From positions 11,244,501-11,308,500 of the forward strand of contig CM076944.1 in the NCBI GenBank assembly GCA_039566865.1: a DNA stretch of 64,000 bases, in the 5' to 3' direction. This DNA comes from Aurelia coerulea. Lineage: Eukaryota > Cnidaria > Scyphozoa > Semaeostomeae > Ulmaridae. Numbering within the stretch: position 1 is the first letter of the stretch; every line of letters begins with the position of its first letter. This document shows positions 33,719-44,985 of this stretch, in pieces. The translations under genes were made by a program, and so were the position numbers. The notes beneath the pieces are model-generated. The model saw only the letters and a list, made by a program, of their open reading frames with translations. It did not search any database and was not told where the DNA came from.

Positions 33719-34821
33719 TTTCTATTGATGTAGAAAAACTTTGCGTGGACCCTGTCCACCTCCTCAATAAGATTTTAAGGGCCCTTCTTTTGTTGTTGTC
33801 ATCTTTGTTGTACAAAATTAAAAGGTATCACTTATTTCTAATGAGAACTTTGGATCAGGCGATAGTATTAAAGGTTTCTCAGTTTAACATGATATTTTTC
33901 GCATTTTAGTATCGCAAGTTTCTTAATTTGTTTCTTATTGTTTAATTCATGAATTGTCATGCTGTCTCCACTCCAATACTGCTGCAGATATGTTTCTTGG
34001 CATTTAAACATGCTCAAAAAGAAAATGGCTGGTCAAGTTTTATCAAGAATATATCTGTTTCTGGAAACTTTGTCCCTGTCCCCTACTTGGTTCACCCCTT
34101 GGCTTACCCCCTGATGCATTTGGTGACATTTCCAGACAGTTTCAGAAGGGTTTCATAGATGCGTTCGAATCGATTTGAGAACAGACAGAGCCTCAAACAC
34201 AGAAAGTGAAATGATACAAGCATATTTTGTTTGAAGGAAGAAAGATACGGCAATGAGACTTTTTGGAATTTGAAACAAAGGTATGAGGGGCCTTCATTTT
34301 GAAAATCAACCGTATGCTGTGTTGTACATGGTTCTAGCAATCGAAAAGAGGGGCAGGGGTCTACTAGTAAAGACTCGTGATTGGGTGTCAATCACGAAGA
34401 AGACCGCAGTTTATGAAGGAAGCACATAAATTTAGCGAAGTCCATACCGAAAAGGAAACTGAAAATGCAAAGCCCTATGTTGGAGGTAAGTGCTGTGTTA
34501 TTTGCATGAAGTTTGATAAAAGTTTGAGCGAATAAGAGCCAGAACTAGATAGTACGCCGAGATGAAAGGAATGAAATATTTTGTTGAAACATGCGTTCGA
34601 AGAATCAAATTTGCCCTACTTACCCATGATCCTTTTCTTTCTGTGAAGTGGTCTATTGTGCTAAAAATAGAAACTAAAAAATTTTGCAAAGTATGTATTT
34701 TTGAACTATAACATGTTTCCTACTATTTGAAACAAATTTGGAGAAAATCAATTGAGTGGTTGATTAAATAGAATTTTTCTGGTTAAGAAGGTATAAATTT
34801 GACAATTTTCGTCAGTATTTC

Positions 34822-34847
34822 GGTTGCCTAGCAACGAGTCACGTGAC
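34822..34847 (+). promoter_or_regulatory. X-box + E-box block in family H
   Basis: GTTGCCTAGCAAC followed at the same spacing by CACGTGAC. The CCAAT between them is changed to CGAGT. Located in the right part of the 4.1-kb TTAA element. Confidence 0.5.
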
Positions 34848-35037
34848 TTATTAATTTTCATTGTTATATTTGAATAGCCAATTGTCTAAAGAACAATAGG
34901 GGTAAGTCTAATTGTTATATCTTTTGTGGTTTTGGAGAAAAAGAGGGGGGGGGGGCGAAAAACCCCAGTATAAAATACCTAAAAAATCGCCCAGTACAGA
35001 TAGGGTTAACAAAATTCTCAAATGGGATGGATTTTTC

Positions 35038-36861
35038 AAACGAATTGTTGAATCCGACAAGTAATACTCCATGATATCGCGATGAAGTGTATGGAACGAT
35101 TGTATATGGATTTGGTTATGGTGGAGCATCTATTATCACATCACGTCGAGGGCCTAAATATTGCCAACACGGTAGAAGACGAGATGAAGATTCGTATGAC
35201 TCCGAGTTCTTTAGCAAAATGGTCAGTTTGCACTGTCCGTTACCAGTTTAACTACAAGAAAAGAACAGCTCTGAAGGCAGGTCATTTTATAACAAATCTA
35301 AAAACAGTCTTCTGGTGATGCTGATGGGCAAACCAAGCCAGAGTTGTCAAGTGCTGAAATGAATATGTATCTCTCTATAATTTAGAGTGATCCCTCTTTG
35401 GCTAACTGGTAAGAATACCCTAACATATATTGGATGGGGCTGAATATTCAAAATTTGCTAAGCGTTTGCAGCAGATTGTTCGAGCTTCTCTTCAGTGGGG
35501 AGCCAATTTATAGATATCGGATCCCAATAATGTGATGTGTGCCCTATTTAGATTCAAACAGAACCTGTAACATTTGAGCTGGATGATGGAAACCAAGCAC
35601 TACTGCATTCAGAGTCAAAATGGGGCTAGATTCGTGCTTTGCTATATTACCAATGAAGAGAAAAGTCTGGAAAAGTTTGCTTCTGATAGAGGAGCCTCAG
35701 ACTGCCATTGATTTTATCCAGGTCCAGGCAGTAGCGTTTAATTCACCAGGGATGTTTTCATCAAGAACACAGCCTAGATATATCTCTATGGTGCATTGTT
35801 TAAGTTAATTGTCACCTCTTCTGGTGTCCAGTGTTATGGCCGACTCTTTATTTGCCCCGCCAAGAAGTATATAATCTATTTTGACCTCTCCAGAGTGAAT
35901 GCACAGTTTTGTTATCAACAAACCAATCACAAAGGGAATTAAGAAATTTGGATTTCTGTTGCTGTCCTATTTCATGGTCCTTGTTATCACTATATACAAG
36001 ACAATTCATCTGCATCCAGTGGTGAAACATGCAAAAAGTCTGTTATCTGCGAAATATCCTGAAAGAAAAACTTGTAATCTGACTTTTTGTTCACTACCAA
36101 AGAAGCAGAATAAGATTAACCAGGCTGGATCAGGCAACCGGGAATGGGAGGAAATACAGATCTGGAATTGTATAGCTCCAACCCAACTCATTGAAATAAG
36201 TACAGAATGGGTTTTAGCATAACCATATCTCAGGAAACGGAATCAATAGGAAACATTTGTAGGTCAAAAGTCCATTTATATCCAGTGCTTTACATGTCCT
36301 CCATTCCCGCCACCCATGGAAGTCCTTAAAAGAAATGGAAATCCTAACTAGCAAGTCCATCATGGCAAACAGAACTAACCCTGAATCAAGGCTTGAATCT
36401 TTCAAATTGGACGCACTTCAAACTAAACTCTTCCTTGTCAGGCCTAACCACTTCTATTTCAGGGTTAATAATTTTATTACAGCCCTTGGCAAGGTCCTAG
36501 TTCGTCAGCAATCTTGTCTAACCTTACACAAGGAACCCATGTACAGCCCCGATATCAGCTAAGTTACCATGTCACATACATTTCATAGCTAATCTTGTGC
36601 AAAATACAACAAACAAGATCCGCTAGGAGGTGCCTCTGAAACAAACAAAAGCATAAGCTTAAAAGCAAGTGTGCAAAGATAAATAGGCTCCTCTATAAAT
36701 AGAACAAAGAAATAACTCAGACACACCATTGTTTCTTAGCAAGATAACAATCTGATTCTTAGGCTACCCTTTGTTGTCATTTGTGCAACTTCGATTTGAA
36801 TTGGGGTATTTTTGTGATTTTCTGCTCTCTTCCAATGCAACCCTGTAATACTCCCAAATAG
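35038..36861. other. Unassigned region with short frames
   Basis: Frames at 35082-35318 (VEDEMKIRMTPSSLAKW) and 35899-36222 (INKPITKGIKKFGFLLL) look somewhat protein-like. The second weakly recalls the KPxxxGIK block of piggyBac transposases, but no catalytic Asp blocks follow. I therefore leave the region unassigned. No repeat ends were found before 36862. Confidence 0.3.
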
Positions 36862-38266
36862 CAGGGGCGGATCCAGGGGGGTGCAACGGGTGCGCAAGCA
36901 CCTGTCAGAGTTGCAAGGAAATCATTTAATTTTGGGAAAGGCAAGATTCCAACAATCTTCTGTTGTGAAGTATTATTTAAATTATTACTTGTTAAAATCG
37001 TTGAATGATAAATTTCCATGAAATCACCGTATTCTCATTTCTCAGCCCGCCCCCCTACCCCTTGAGCCCAATTCATCGATGGTAAATTTGTCGTAGGGCA
37101 TCCTCCTGCAGCTTTGATCGTCGCAAACAAAAAGTCTTTATTCATAGGGGGAATCTCCGCGTTTCCATTCCCAAATCCTCTTGCGGAGGCAGGCACAGGG
37201 CAACTCGCGTAAGGAAGGCGCCTTGGTGCAAACCAATCAGAGAGCTGCATGAGGGTTGCTTGAAATTGGCGGGAGCACCCGTAGTTTGAAACTGAGGGGT
37301 GCAAGCCAATCGGAAAGAACCTTGAGGGGTGCAAGCCAATAGGAGAACGTCTGATAGAAATGACTGGACCATTAGCCAATCACCAGATGAAGCACAAACT
37401 GCTTACAAAACAGAATGCCGCGCAAGAACATGGCGGCCAATGTTCTCAAAGCCAACAACCAGGCCGACGATATAAGTAAGGCTACGTAGAAAAGAAGTCT
37501 CAATTTGGAAGACTTAAGATATATCAACGAATCCAAGATTGTTTCGAAGCTTCAGTAGATACCAGAAGTTATAAAAGAAAAGCTCAGCAACTGTGAGGCA
37601 ATCTCGGTAGGCCCTTCATTTTATGTATGCTGCTATTTTACCATGAACTAAATCAATATTTAACCATACGACTTGGGCAAGACCTTTGATTTATGTTTAC
37701 TTTGGAAACAACAAATGGGTAGTAATCAAAATGAGTTAGAAATTGTTGACTGCGAGTTGTTGTTGGGTAGGTTTTATCATATTTGTACGGAATATCGGTT
37801 GGACAAAAGGGCTTTGTAGCAGTAGATTGTCTTACGAATAATGGCTGTAATCACGAATTCCGAAACATATTTGGTTTGAATAAATTTGTTTTTTCCCTTT
37901 TGTGATATGAAGAATGCACCATTCATTACCATATTAGAACGAAATCCAACACCTTCCTTCAAATGAGACATGTTTTTCATCGTGAAAGTTGTGGAGTTTG
38001 CCATGTCCACAGTAGTTTTTGCAGTTTGTCCTAAACTTTCATTGAAATAAAAAGTTCACACTGTCCATTTTCTGAAAACTCTTACAGAAATTGTCATTGA
38101 TTTTCAAAATGAGAATTCAAACTTTCAAGCAAAATATAGGGCGTGGTCACGTTTTAAGCCAAAGTAAAGGGCGTGGCCCCAAAAATTTTCCCGGGGGCTT
38201 CGCCCCCGGACCCCCTTTTCTACCTCCCTTTGGCACCCGTCAGATTTGGACCTGGATCCGCCCCTG
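36862..38266. mobile_element. CAGGGGCGGATCCAG element, 5-bp duplication AATAG
   Basis: Terminal repeats CAGGGGCGGATCCAG and CTGGATCCGCCCCTG are a perfect 15-bp TIR. They are flanked by AATAG at 36857-36861 and 38267-38271. Length 1405 bp. The interior includes a GGGGGCTTCGCCCCC hairpin near the right and a triplicated AGGGGTGCAAGCCAAT motif (37300-37345). CAG...CTG ends suggest hAT, but the 5-bp duplication is shorter than the usual 8. Confidence 0.9.
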
Positions 38267-38406
38267 AATAGTGAGAAAAGAAACCAACCAACTCAGTTTT
38301 TTATAACAAATAGTATTTAGGAGCATTCAAATGCTGGAGATTCCAGTACAACGCTGCACATCGGAAAACTGGGCAGGGTGGTAGTCTTTGGGCGTATCTT
38401 GGCGGT

Positions 38407-38755
38407 ATGGCCACCATACAAGAATGGTGGCAGATTAGTAACAACAATCCAACCTGTGAAAACAACAAAGTCCCATCTAATCAACCATTTCACCTTGAAA
38501 GTCCAGAGTCCAAACTGTTAATCATCAAACATGGCTCTGCAAATAACTGTCATTCAAAGTCAAGCATTCTTCAGAACAATGAATCCTATTTGTAGCATAC
38601 AATTAAATCAAAAGGAATTGTAATTCCTTATTTATTTGCTTGTTATGAAATATAATTAGCCGATACGACCCAATTAATGCCATCCAATGCCTCGTTATTC
38701 ACACCTCCTCTATTCTAGTTAGGTATATCATATCACAGGAACCGCTGGCGTTAAC
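38407..38755 (+). repeat. 349-bp dispersed repeat, copy 1
   Basis: Nearly identical to 43759-44107, including a 62-codon frame beginning MATIQEWWQISNNN and ending ILQNNESYL. Its 5' context differs, so only the tail of the longer ORF at 43456 is present here. Confidence 0.88.
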
Positions 38756-38756
38756 A

Positions 38757-38908
38757 GAACATTTACGCTTGCGTAAATGTGTTTTAATGAGAAGGTGACG
38801 CACAAGGTGAAATACTTCCTATTAGTTCCCAGTCCTTCAGCAACTTTAAAGCGTGCAAGAAATCAAATTATCATTGCCTTGCAAAATTCTCAAATGGGAT
38901 GGATTTTT
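38757..38908. repeat. Paralogous near-empty site for the 4.1-kb TTAA element
   Basis: Same repeat as 30772-30884 plus 35009-35037, but continuous: ATTGCCTTGCAAAATTC here against ATTGCC-TTAA-[element]-TTAA-CAAAATTC there. Confidence 0.83.
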
Positions 38909-39434
38909 CAGCATAGGTTCCAAATCTTTATCTCGGCGTAAAAAGGTGGGTGTAAAATTCAATGACCTATCTCTTCTGATTCAATGGCTTGAAAGAAACT
39001 TTAGATAATTATCTATAATTCTACCGTTGGACTTTTCAGAAATTGTGAATATTTTTGAAATTTACAGCGTATCTTACATTTCAACTCATTTGAGGATGTG
39101 ACGTCATCAAATTTCTAAATCATAAACCTGATGAGTGACAGATTTTTGCTTGATAGCATTTTGTAGGCATTCATAAACTATGGTTTTTTTCGAAATTATT
39201 TCATGTTACGTCAAACGTTTTAGAAATTACGATGGTTTTAAGTTTTTTTGAAAATTTTTCTTGAATTCTTGAAAAAGAAGAAAACCACTCTAATTCTGCA
39301 AATATTGAAGATTTTAGAAAATTCCAACGGTAGAATTATAGCAAAATAGCTAAAGTTTCCTTGCAGTCATTTAGTTCAAAGAAATAGGTTACTCAATTTT
39401 ACACCAGCCTTTTAAAGATTTGAAACCTATGCTG
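38909..39434. mobile_element. MITE with roughly 120-bp TIRs, founder of tandem array
   Basis: Left arm CAGCATAGGTTCCAAATC onward; right arm reading inward from AACCTATGCTG (39424-39434). The arms pair over about 120 bp with mismatches (TATAATTCTACCGTTGGA). Flanks GATTTTT on both sides. Its right half is contained in every unit of the 449-bp array. Confidence 0.7.
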
Positions 39435-42400
39435 GATTTTTCAAATCCCATTCCCTCCCTCCCTCTTTTATATTCGTAAACCATCGGGCTGCAGGTGCCC
39501 CCCTTTTTCAGCAAGCCTGGAAGGGTTCCTGCTGCCCCAAACATGGTCGTATCGTAGTTAGTTTGGTGCAATTGTAGCTTTGTAGCTTTGTAGTTTGCTT
39601 GATAGCATTTTGTAGGCATTCATAAACTATGGTTTTTTTCGAAATTATTTCATGTTACGTCAAACGTTTTAGAAATTACGATGGTTTTAAGTTTTTTTGA
39701 AAATTTTTCTTGAATTCTTGAAAAAGAAGAAAACCACTCTAATTCTGCAAATATTGAAGATTTTAGAAAATTCCAACGGTAGAATTATAGCAAAATAGCT
39801 AAAGTTTCCTTGCAGTCATTTAGTTCAAAGAAATAGGTCACTCAATTTTACACCAGCCTTTTAAAGATTTGAAACCTATGCTGGATTGTTCAAACCCCAT
39901 TCCCTCCCTCCCTCTTATATATTCGTAAACCATCGGGCTGCCGGTGCTCCCCTTTTTCAGCAAGCCTGGAAGGGTTCCTGCTGCCCCAAACATGGTCGTA
40001 TCGTAGTTAGTTTGGTGCAATTGTAGCTTTGTAGCTTTGTAGTTTGCTTGATAGCATTTTGTAGGCATTCATAAACTATGGTTTTTTTCGAAATTATTTC
40101 ATGTTACGTCAAACGTTTTAGAAATTACGATGGTTTTAAGTTTTTTTGAAAATTTTTCTTGAATTCTTGAAAAAGAAGAAAACCACTCTAATTCTGCAAA
40201 TATTGAAGATTTTAGAAAATTCCAACGGTAGAATTATAGCAAAATAGCTAAAGTTTCCTTGCAGTCATTTAGTTCAAAGAAATAGGTCACTCAATTTTAC
40301 ACCAGCCTTTAAAAGATTTGAAACCTATGCTGGATTTTTCAAACCCCATTCCCTCCCTCCCTCTTATATATTCGTAAACCCAGGGGCGGATCCAGGAAAT
40401 ATTCTGACTACTGCCAAGGTGAGGTTATTCCAGATACTAGGGTGTGGCCTTTTGAAAATAGGCGTGGACCTTGATAACTAGATACACTTACACAGAATAT
40501 TATTCTTGATATCATTTAATATTAAAAAGAAGGTGATATGGAAATTACAGCAATGGCTTTCCCTGCCATTGCAATATTGCCAAAGGCAAAGCAACAACGA
40601 GTGTCAACAAAGATGTCGGTAAACTGCTGCATATCTTTAAATTTCTGGAATTTTCAGCTTTATTTAGTATTTAAAGGATTAGCTAAAATGAAAGGTTGCA
40701 GTATATTGAAAGAAAACAGAGCGTTTGTGCAATTGAAATAGAAGAAAAAAGTGGAAAACATTGGAAACCCAAAGAAATTAATTGAATTTGATGCAAAAGA
40801 AGAGTGGAAAATGTGTGTTCTATGTTCATTTTTCTTCAAGAAAACAATTACTATTATTTCTAATTGAAATTTGTGTTCGAAAAATTTTGGATTCAGATGA
40901 ATACACTTCTATATCTGCGTGTTCGTGTGCTATTTACAGCAGGTCTATCCCGAATCCAAACCCTCTCCCCACCCCTACCACATTCCTAAAGGTATTATCT
41001 ATTTCTTATATCAATGGGAAGAGATGAACAAGATATTTTTCTTGACAAATAAAGTTGCTGATATCCGCTATAAAGTAAGTGCATACGCCAACAATAATCA
41101 GGAATAGTCAAAGCCCAGACCCCTCCCCCTTGTGTCAAAATGTATACAGAAACGAAGCAAATTAAACCTGCCTTACGGGCCAATTGCTATTCACAAGAAT
41201 TTATTATGATCAATCGTAGGGTAAAACATCGGCTTAACGAAAGAAATACCTCTCAACTATGTCGCTTTATCCTCGCCACGTACGGCTGCTTCACGATGCT
41301 GTCTTTGCCTTCCTTGACATTGGAGTGTACGGCCTAAATTTTCTGCTCCAAAGGTCACAAATGCCCGCCACAATTCACTGGCAGCGCAGTGGTGTAGAAA
41401 CAATTTTCAAATCTCACTACTGCTCCCGCCTAAATGAACTTGAAATAACCTTTTGTGATTGGTCAACTCTTTAATTTTTCAAATCCCACTACTGCTCCCG
41501 CGGATTTTGAGCAGTAGTCGTCTCGATCCCTGATTGGACGAGAAGAGCAATTTTGAAACTCACTACTGATCCCGCCTAAAAGTTGCTGCTATGAATCGAC
41601 CATCACAGACGCACTCCTTCGCATTTGAAACAACAGGCACTACGTGTGGCTAACGTTGGCATGACAGCGTAATGACTTCAACATTGCACTAAAGATAAGA
41701 GTGCGATACAAAACAAAAGCAGCATGAACGACCAATATCTGGACATGGTTGAAAGATTGAGCTGGGAAGATACTGGTCATAGGGATGAAATGTTAGGCCA
41801 GCTACAGATTGGTTGACTTCCTCTATTCAAAAACAAGGATCTGACAATCTGACTACTGCTTCAGCAGTAGTCGCAGTAGTCTGGATCCGCCCCTGAAACC
41901 ATCGGGCTGCAGGTGCCCCCCTTTTTCAGCAAGCCTGGAAAGGTTCCTGCTGCCCCAAACATGGTCGTATCGTAGTTAGTTTGGTGCAATTGTAGCTTTG
42001 TAGCTTTGTAGTTTGCTTGATAGCATTTTGTAGGCATTCATAAACTATGGTTTTTTTCGAAATTATTTCATGTTACGTCAAACGTTTTAGAAATTACGAT
42101 GGTTCTAAGTTTTTTTGAAAATTTTTCTTGAATTCTTGAAAAAGAAGAAAACCACTCTAATTCTGCAAATATTGAAGATTTTAGAAAATTCCAACGGTAG
42201 AATTATAGCAAAATAGCTAAAGTTTCCTTGCAGTCATTTAGTTCAAAGAAATAGGTCACTCAATTTTACACCAGCCTTTTAAAGATTTGAAACCTATGCT
42301 GGATTGTTCAAACCCCATTCCCTCCCTCCCTCTTATATATTCGTAAACCATCGGGCTGCCGGTGCTCCCCTTTTTCAGCAAGCCTGGAAGGGTTCCTGCT

Positions 42401-42454
42401 GCCCCAAACATGGTCGTATCGTAGTTAGTTTGGTGCAATTGTAGCTTTGTAGCT
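39148..42454. repeat. 449-bp tandem array, four units, split by an insert
   Basis: Units start with GCTTGATAGCATTTTGTAGG at 39148, 39597, 40046 and 42015. Spacing is exactly 449 bp for the first intervals; the last is enlarged by the element at 40381-41895 plus its 5-bp duplication. Identity between units is about 98% by eye. The short frames inside (KCYQANYKATKLQLHQTNYD) are by-products. High similarity implies recent amplification or homogenisation. Confidence 0.95.
40381..41895. mobile_element. CAGGGGCGGATCCAG element, 5-bp duplication AAACC
   Basis: Same 15-bp TIR as 36862-38266, inserted in unit 3 of the array. Flanks AAACC (40376-40380 and 41896-41900); the uninterrupted sequence CGTAAACCATCGG in other units proves the 5-bp duplication. 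Length 1515 bp. The interior differs from the 36862 element. A related ACTACTGC...GCAGTAGT pair lies just inside the TIRs. No transposase recognised. Confidence 0.93.
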
Positions 42455-43005
42455 CACATTTAAAGGGAATAAACAATCTTCTTTGCATAGGCTGAGGAAA
42501 TGCCTTCAAATCCTTCATTTCCTTCGCCACAAAAGGAAACCGGATTCAACGTGGTCTAATATAATATATTATGTTTGTAACTTGTCAACTTGTCCCAGGG
42601 CAGCTCTAACTAGGTCACCCCCCCCCCTGACGAAAGTAATTGGAAGGAAAAACTTTGCAACCAAAAGCCAATAAGCAAAGCCATGTCATCCTTTTGGTTT
42701 GGTTTTGTGCCAAACTACACGCTGGTAAAAATTAGAAGAAGGACCCTCAGTAATGTAAACTGTTTGTGTCGATTGCATTAACTGAATCCAATGTTCGAAT
42801 AAACTGCTTCTCTGGACTTATATTTCACTCCGAATCAAATTAAGAAAGGTCCCCCCAAAAAGTTTATACAACAAAGAAATCGTTGGAACAGCATTACGAA
42901 AGGTTAATGGGAAGAGTCACCCTAGAAGTACATTTACCGCAATTACAAGGAAAGATGTAACTTGTTTGAGCTTGGAAATGGAAACTGTAAATCGTTTAAT
43001 CAAAA
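42455..43005. other. No gene recognised; leads into minisatellite
   Basis: Contains a C-run near 42619 and, from about 42848, diverged precursor-like copies of the AAGTCCCAAAAAGTGTA unit. Confidence 0.4.
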
Positions 43006-43535
43006 GGGAAGTCCCAAAAAGTGTACAAAAACATGAAAGTCTTTGAAGAATGAAATTACAAATTGTTAATTAATAAGGGAAGTCCCAAAAAGTGTATGAA
43101 AAACAAGGAAGTCCTTGAAATAGAAGTTGTTAATTAAAAGGGAAGTCCCAAAAAGTGTATGAAAACAAGGAAGTCCTTGAAATATGAAATTAGAAGTTGT
43201 TAATCAAAAGGGAAGTCCCAAAAAGTGTATGAAAACAAGGAAGTCCTTGAAATAGAAGTTGTTAATCAAAAGGGAAGTCCCAAAAAGTGTATGAAAACAA
43301 GGAAGTCCTTGAAATAGAAGTTGTTAATTAAAAGGGAAGTCCCAAAAAGTGTATGAAAACAAGGAAGTCCTTGAAATATGAAATTAGAAATCGTTAGTCA
43401 AAGGGGATGCCCCCAAAAAGCGTATGCGTAAACAAGAAAGTCCTTGTAAAAATCAATGGTAGAGATTAATCAAAGGGGAAGCCCCCAACAAAGCGTATGC
43501 ATAAACAAGGAAGTCCTTGTAAAATCAAATGTTGA
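43006..43535 (+). repeat. 62-72-bp minisatellite, eight units
   Basis: Units begin GGGAAGTCCCAAAAAGTGTA at 43006, 43077, 43140, 43210, 43272 and 43334, then with GCCCCCAA variants at 43403 and 43475. A second fixed word is ACAAGGAAGTCCTTG. AAGTCC..GGAAGTCC phrases give each unit a palindromic feel (GGAAGTCC / AAGGAAGTCCTT). Spacing alternates between about 62-63 and 69-72 through an ATGAAAT insertion. Confidence 0.9.
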
Positions 43536-43947
43536 AATCGGATGTGAAAGATGCAATTCAATAGCAAAGAAAATATCTGGAAAGAGTAGTTTTGCAAGCA
43601 TCAAGAAGAGTGAAGAGAAGCGCAAATTCTCATCAATAAAGAAGTGTACATGTCAATCCAAGGAAACTAATTTTCAAGACCAAAAGAAAAGTGTCAAAGC
43701 AAAAATCACAAGACAAACATTTACTGCTCAATTGCATACTATCATATCAAGAAGTGGCATGGCCACCATACAAGAATGGTGGCAGATTAGTAATAACAAT
43801 CCAACCTGTGAAAACAACAAAGTCCCATCTAATCAACCATTTCACCTTGAAAGTCCAGAGTCCAAACTGTTAATTATCAAACATGGCTCTGCAAATAACT
43901 GTCATTCAAAGTCAAGCATTCTTCAGAACAATGAATCCTATTTGTAG
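43456..43947 (+). CDS. Hypothetical 163-residue ORF
   Basis: Open from an ATG inside the last minisatellite unit to the stop at 43945-43947. Lys/Ser-rich and hydrophilic (KKISGKSSFASIKKSEEKRK, CTCQSKETNF) with a tail duplicated at 38407. No signal peptide, membrane segment or known domain. Earlier minisatellite units are not open in this frame, so an intact longer gene is unlikely. It may be part of a transposable element. Confidence 0.3.
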   Translation: MVEINQRGSPQQSVCINKEVLVKSNVEIGCERCNSIAKKISGKSSFASIKKSEEKRKFSSIKKCTCQSKETNFQDQKKSVKAKITRQTFTAQLHTIISRSGMATIQEWWQISNNNPTCENNKVPSNQPFHLESPESKLLIIKHGSANNCHSKSSILQNNESYL

Positions 43948-44107
43948 CATACAATTAAATCAAAAGGAATTGTAATTCTTTATTTATTTGCTTGTTATGA
44001 AATATAATTAGCCGATACGACCCAATTACTGCCATCCAATGCCTCGTTATTCACACCTCCTCTATTCTAGTTAGGTATATCATATCACAGGAACCGCTGG
44101 CGTTAAT
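43759..44107 (+). repeat. 349-bp dispersed repeat, copy 2
   Basis: Partner of 38407-38755, same orientation. Both copies end at GGAACCGCTGGCGTTAA, after which the flanks differ, so TTAA or TAA may be the edge. Confidence 0.88.
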
Positions 44108-44575
44108 TTAGTTTTATTCATAATTTATATTTTCAAAATCTTTCAATTTTTCCAATATCTCAGACCTGAAAAAGCAAGAATTCCAGGAATCCAAAGAATA
44201 AGTGTACAATCAGTGACCCAAAAAATAGCCTTTGCCCAAATTTTGGAACCAAAACATTATATTGAGCATCCATATCCTACATAAACAAGGGCCCCCTGGG
44301 GGGTTACCCAACAGAGAGAGCTGCAAAAGCTGGTACATCTGTATAGCCAATTCATCATGCCACTTTAGTAAAGGATATGTAGCAGAAATAATATATCCAA
44401 CCTTGCAAGGAAGACAATCATGGACAGTTAAGAATCAACTGACGTGACCTCATAGTTTGAACAGACAGAAAATGATTGAAATACTTCTGTACCCATCTGG
44501 TAAGTATTTTAGTTTTTTTATTGGCAGTGTTTATCATAAATATTTACTTGTAAATATTTCTTGCTGCTTCTAGGC
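44108..44575. other. No gene recognised
   Basis: A 71-codon frame at 44232 (GPPGGLPNRESCKSWY) has no family I know. AT-rich otherwise. Confidence 0.35.
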
Positions 44576-44977
44576 CCGGGGGGGGGGGGGGTAACTCCAG
44601 TACACAGTGGTAGGGGGTTGTGCCATTCAGGTTATAGTACTACCCCCCATAAATCCGGAAAATTTCAAAAACTGGTACCCATAAATCCGGAAAATTTCAA
44701 AAAAACTGGTGCCCATAAATCCGGAAAGCTCAAGAAAAGTACACCCATAAATCCGGAATTTGAATAAAAAGAAAGTAATTACATTATAAAAGCAACACAA
44801 TCTACGAGTTTCTCAAAAGTATACCCATAAATCCGGAGATTCCTCAAAAGCATACCCACAATTCGGGAATGTCTCCAAAAAGGTTACCCATAAATCCGGA
44901 ACTTCTGATGAAAAAGGTACCCTAAATTATGGCAGAACCCCGTACCACTGAGTACTGGATTACCCCCCCCCCCCGGC
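44576..44977. mobile_element. CCGGGG-ended element with internal minisatellite
   Basis: Left CCGGGG plus G-run plus GTAACTCCAGTACACAGTGG; right CCACTGAGTACTGGATTAC plus C-run plus CCGG: a roughly 40-bp inverted repeat. Flanks TCTAGGC at 44569-44575 and 44979-44985 support a 7-9-bp duplication. The inside is a degenerate array of CCATAAATCCGGAA words (about 7). Same build as the insert at 17401. Confidence 0.82.
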
Positions 44978-44985
44978 GTCTAGGC

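Larger units (their letters stand above)
31279..34657. mobile_element. 3.4-kb element with roughly 610-bp inverted repeats
   Basis: The arms (about 31279-31888 and 34045-34657) are near-perfect reverse complements beginning AATAGACCACTTCACAG. The flanking sequence matches the empty site in 55900-55960 (GGCTAATTTAAA...GGGCTAAAAATAG), which fixes both ends within a few bases. The central 2.1 kb is non-coding and holds two 0.39-kb MITEs plus a diverged 130-bp duplication (32682-32812 and 33155-33300). Very long TIRs are typical of fold-back or Mutator-like elements. No transposase is present. Confidence 0.85.
30885..35008. mobile_element. TTAA element, family H, with nested insertions
   Basis: Left end TTAACCCTATTTATACTGGG, right end CCCAGTACAGATAGGGTTAA; TTAA at 30885-30888 and 35005-35008. 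G/C hairpins sit inside both ends. The family's own sequence is only about 750 bp (30885-31278 and 34658-35008); the rest is the long-TIR element 31279-34657. The left part carries CCATATTTGG near 31062. A second family member, missing its right end, is at 55422-58050. Confidence 0.9.

Noticed and set aside
35899..36222. Possible piggyBac transposase fragment (INKPITKGIKKFG)
   Set aside because: Only one short block resembles KPxxxGIK. None of the catalytic Asp contexts or later piggyBac blocks could be found in any frame.
39389..42438. Three nearly identical minus-strand frames (KLQLHQTNYDTTMFG)
   Set aside because: They arise once per 449-bp tandem unit. No independent coding evidence.
42978..43450. 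CRISPR-like array of regularly spaced repeats
   Set aside because: The whole 62-72-bp unit is conserved with no unique spacers, and the context is eukaryotic. It is a minisatellite.
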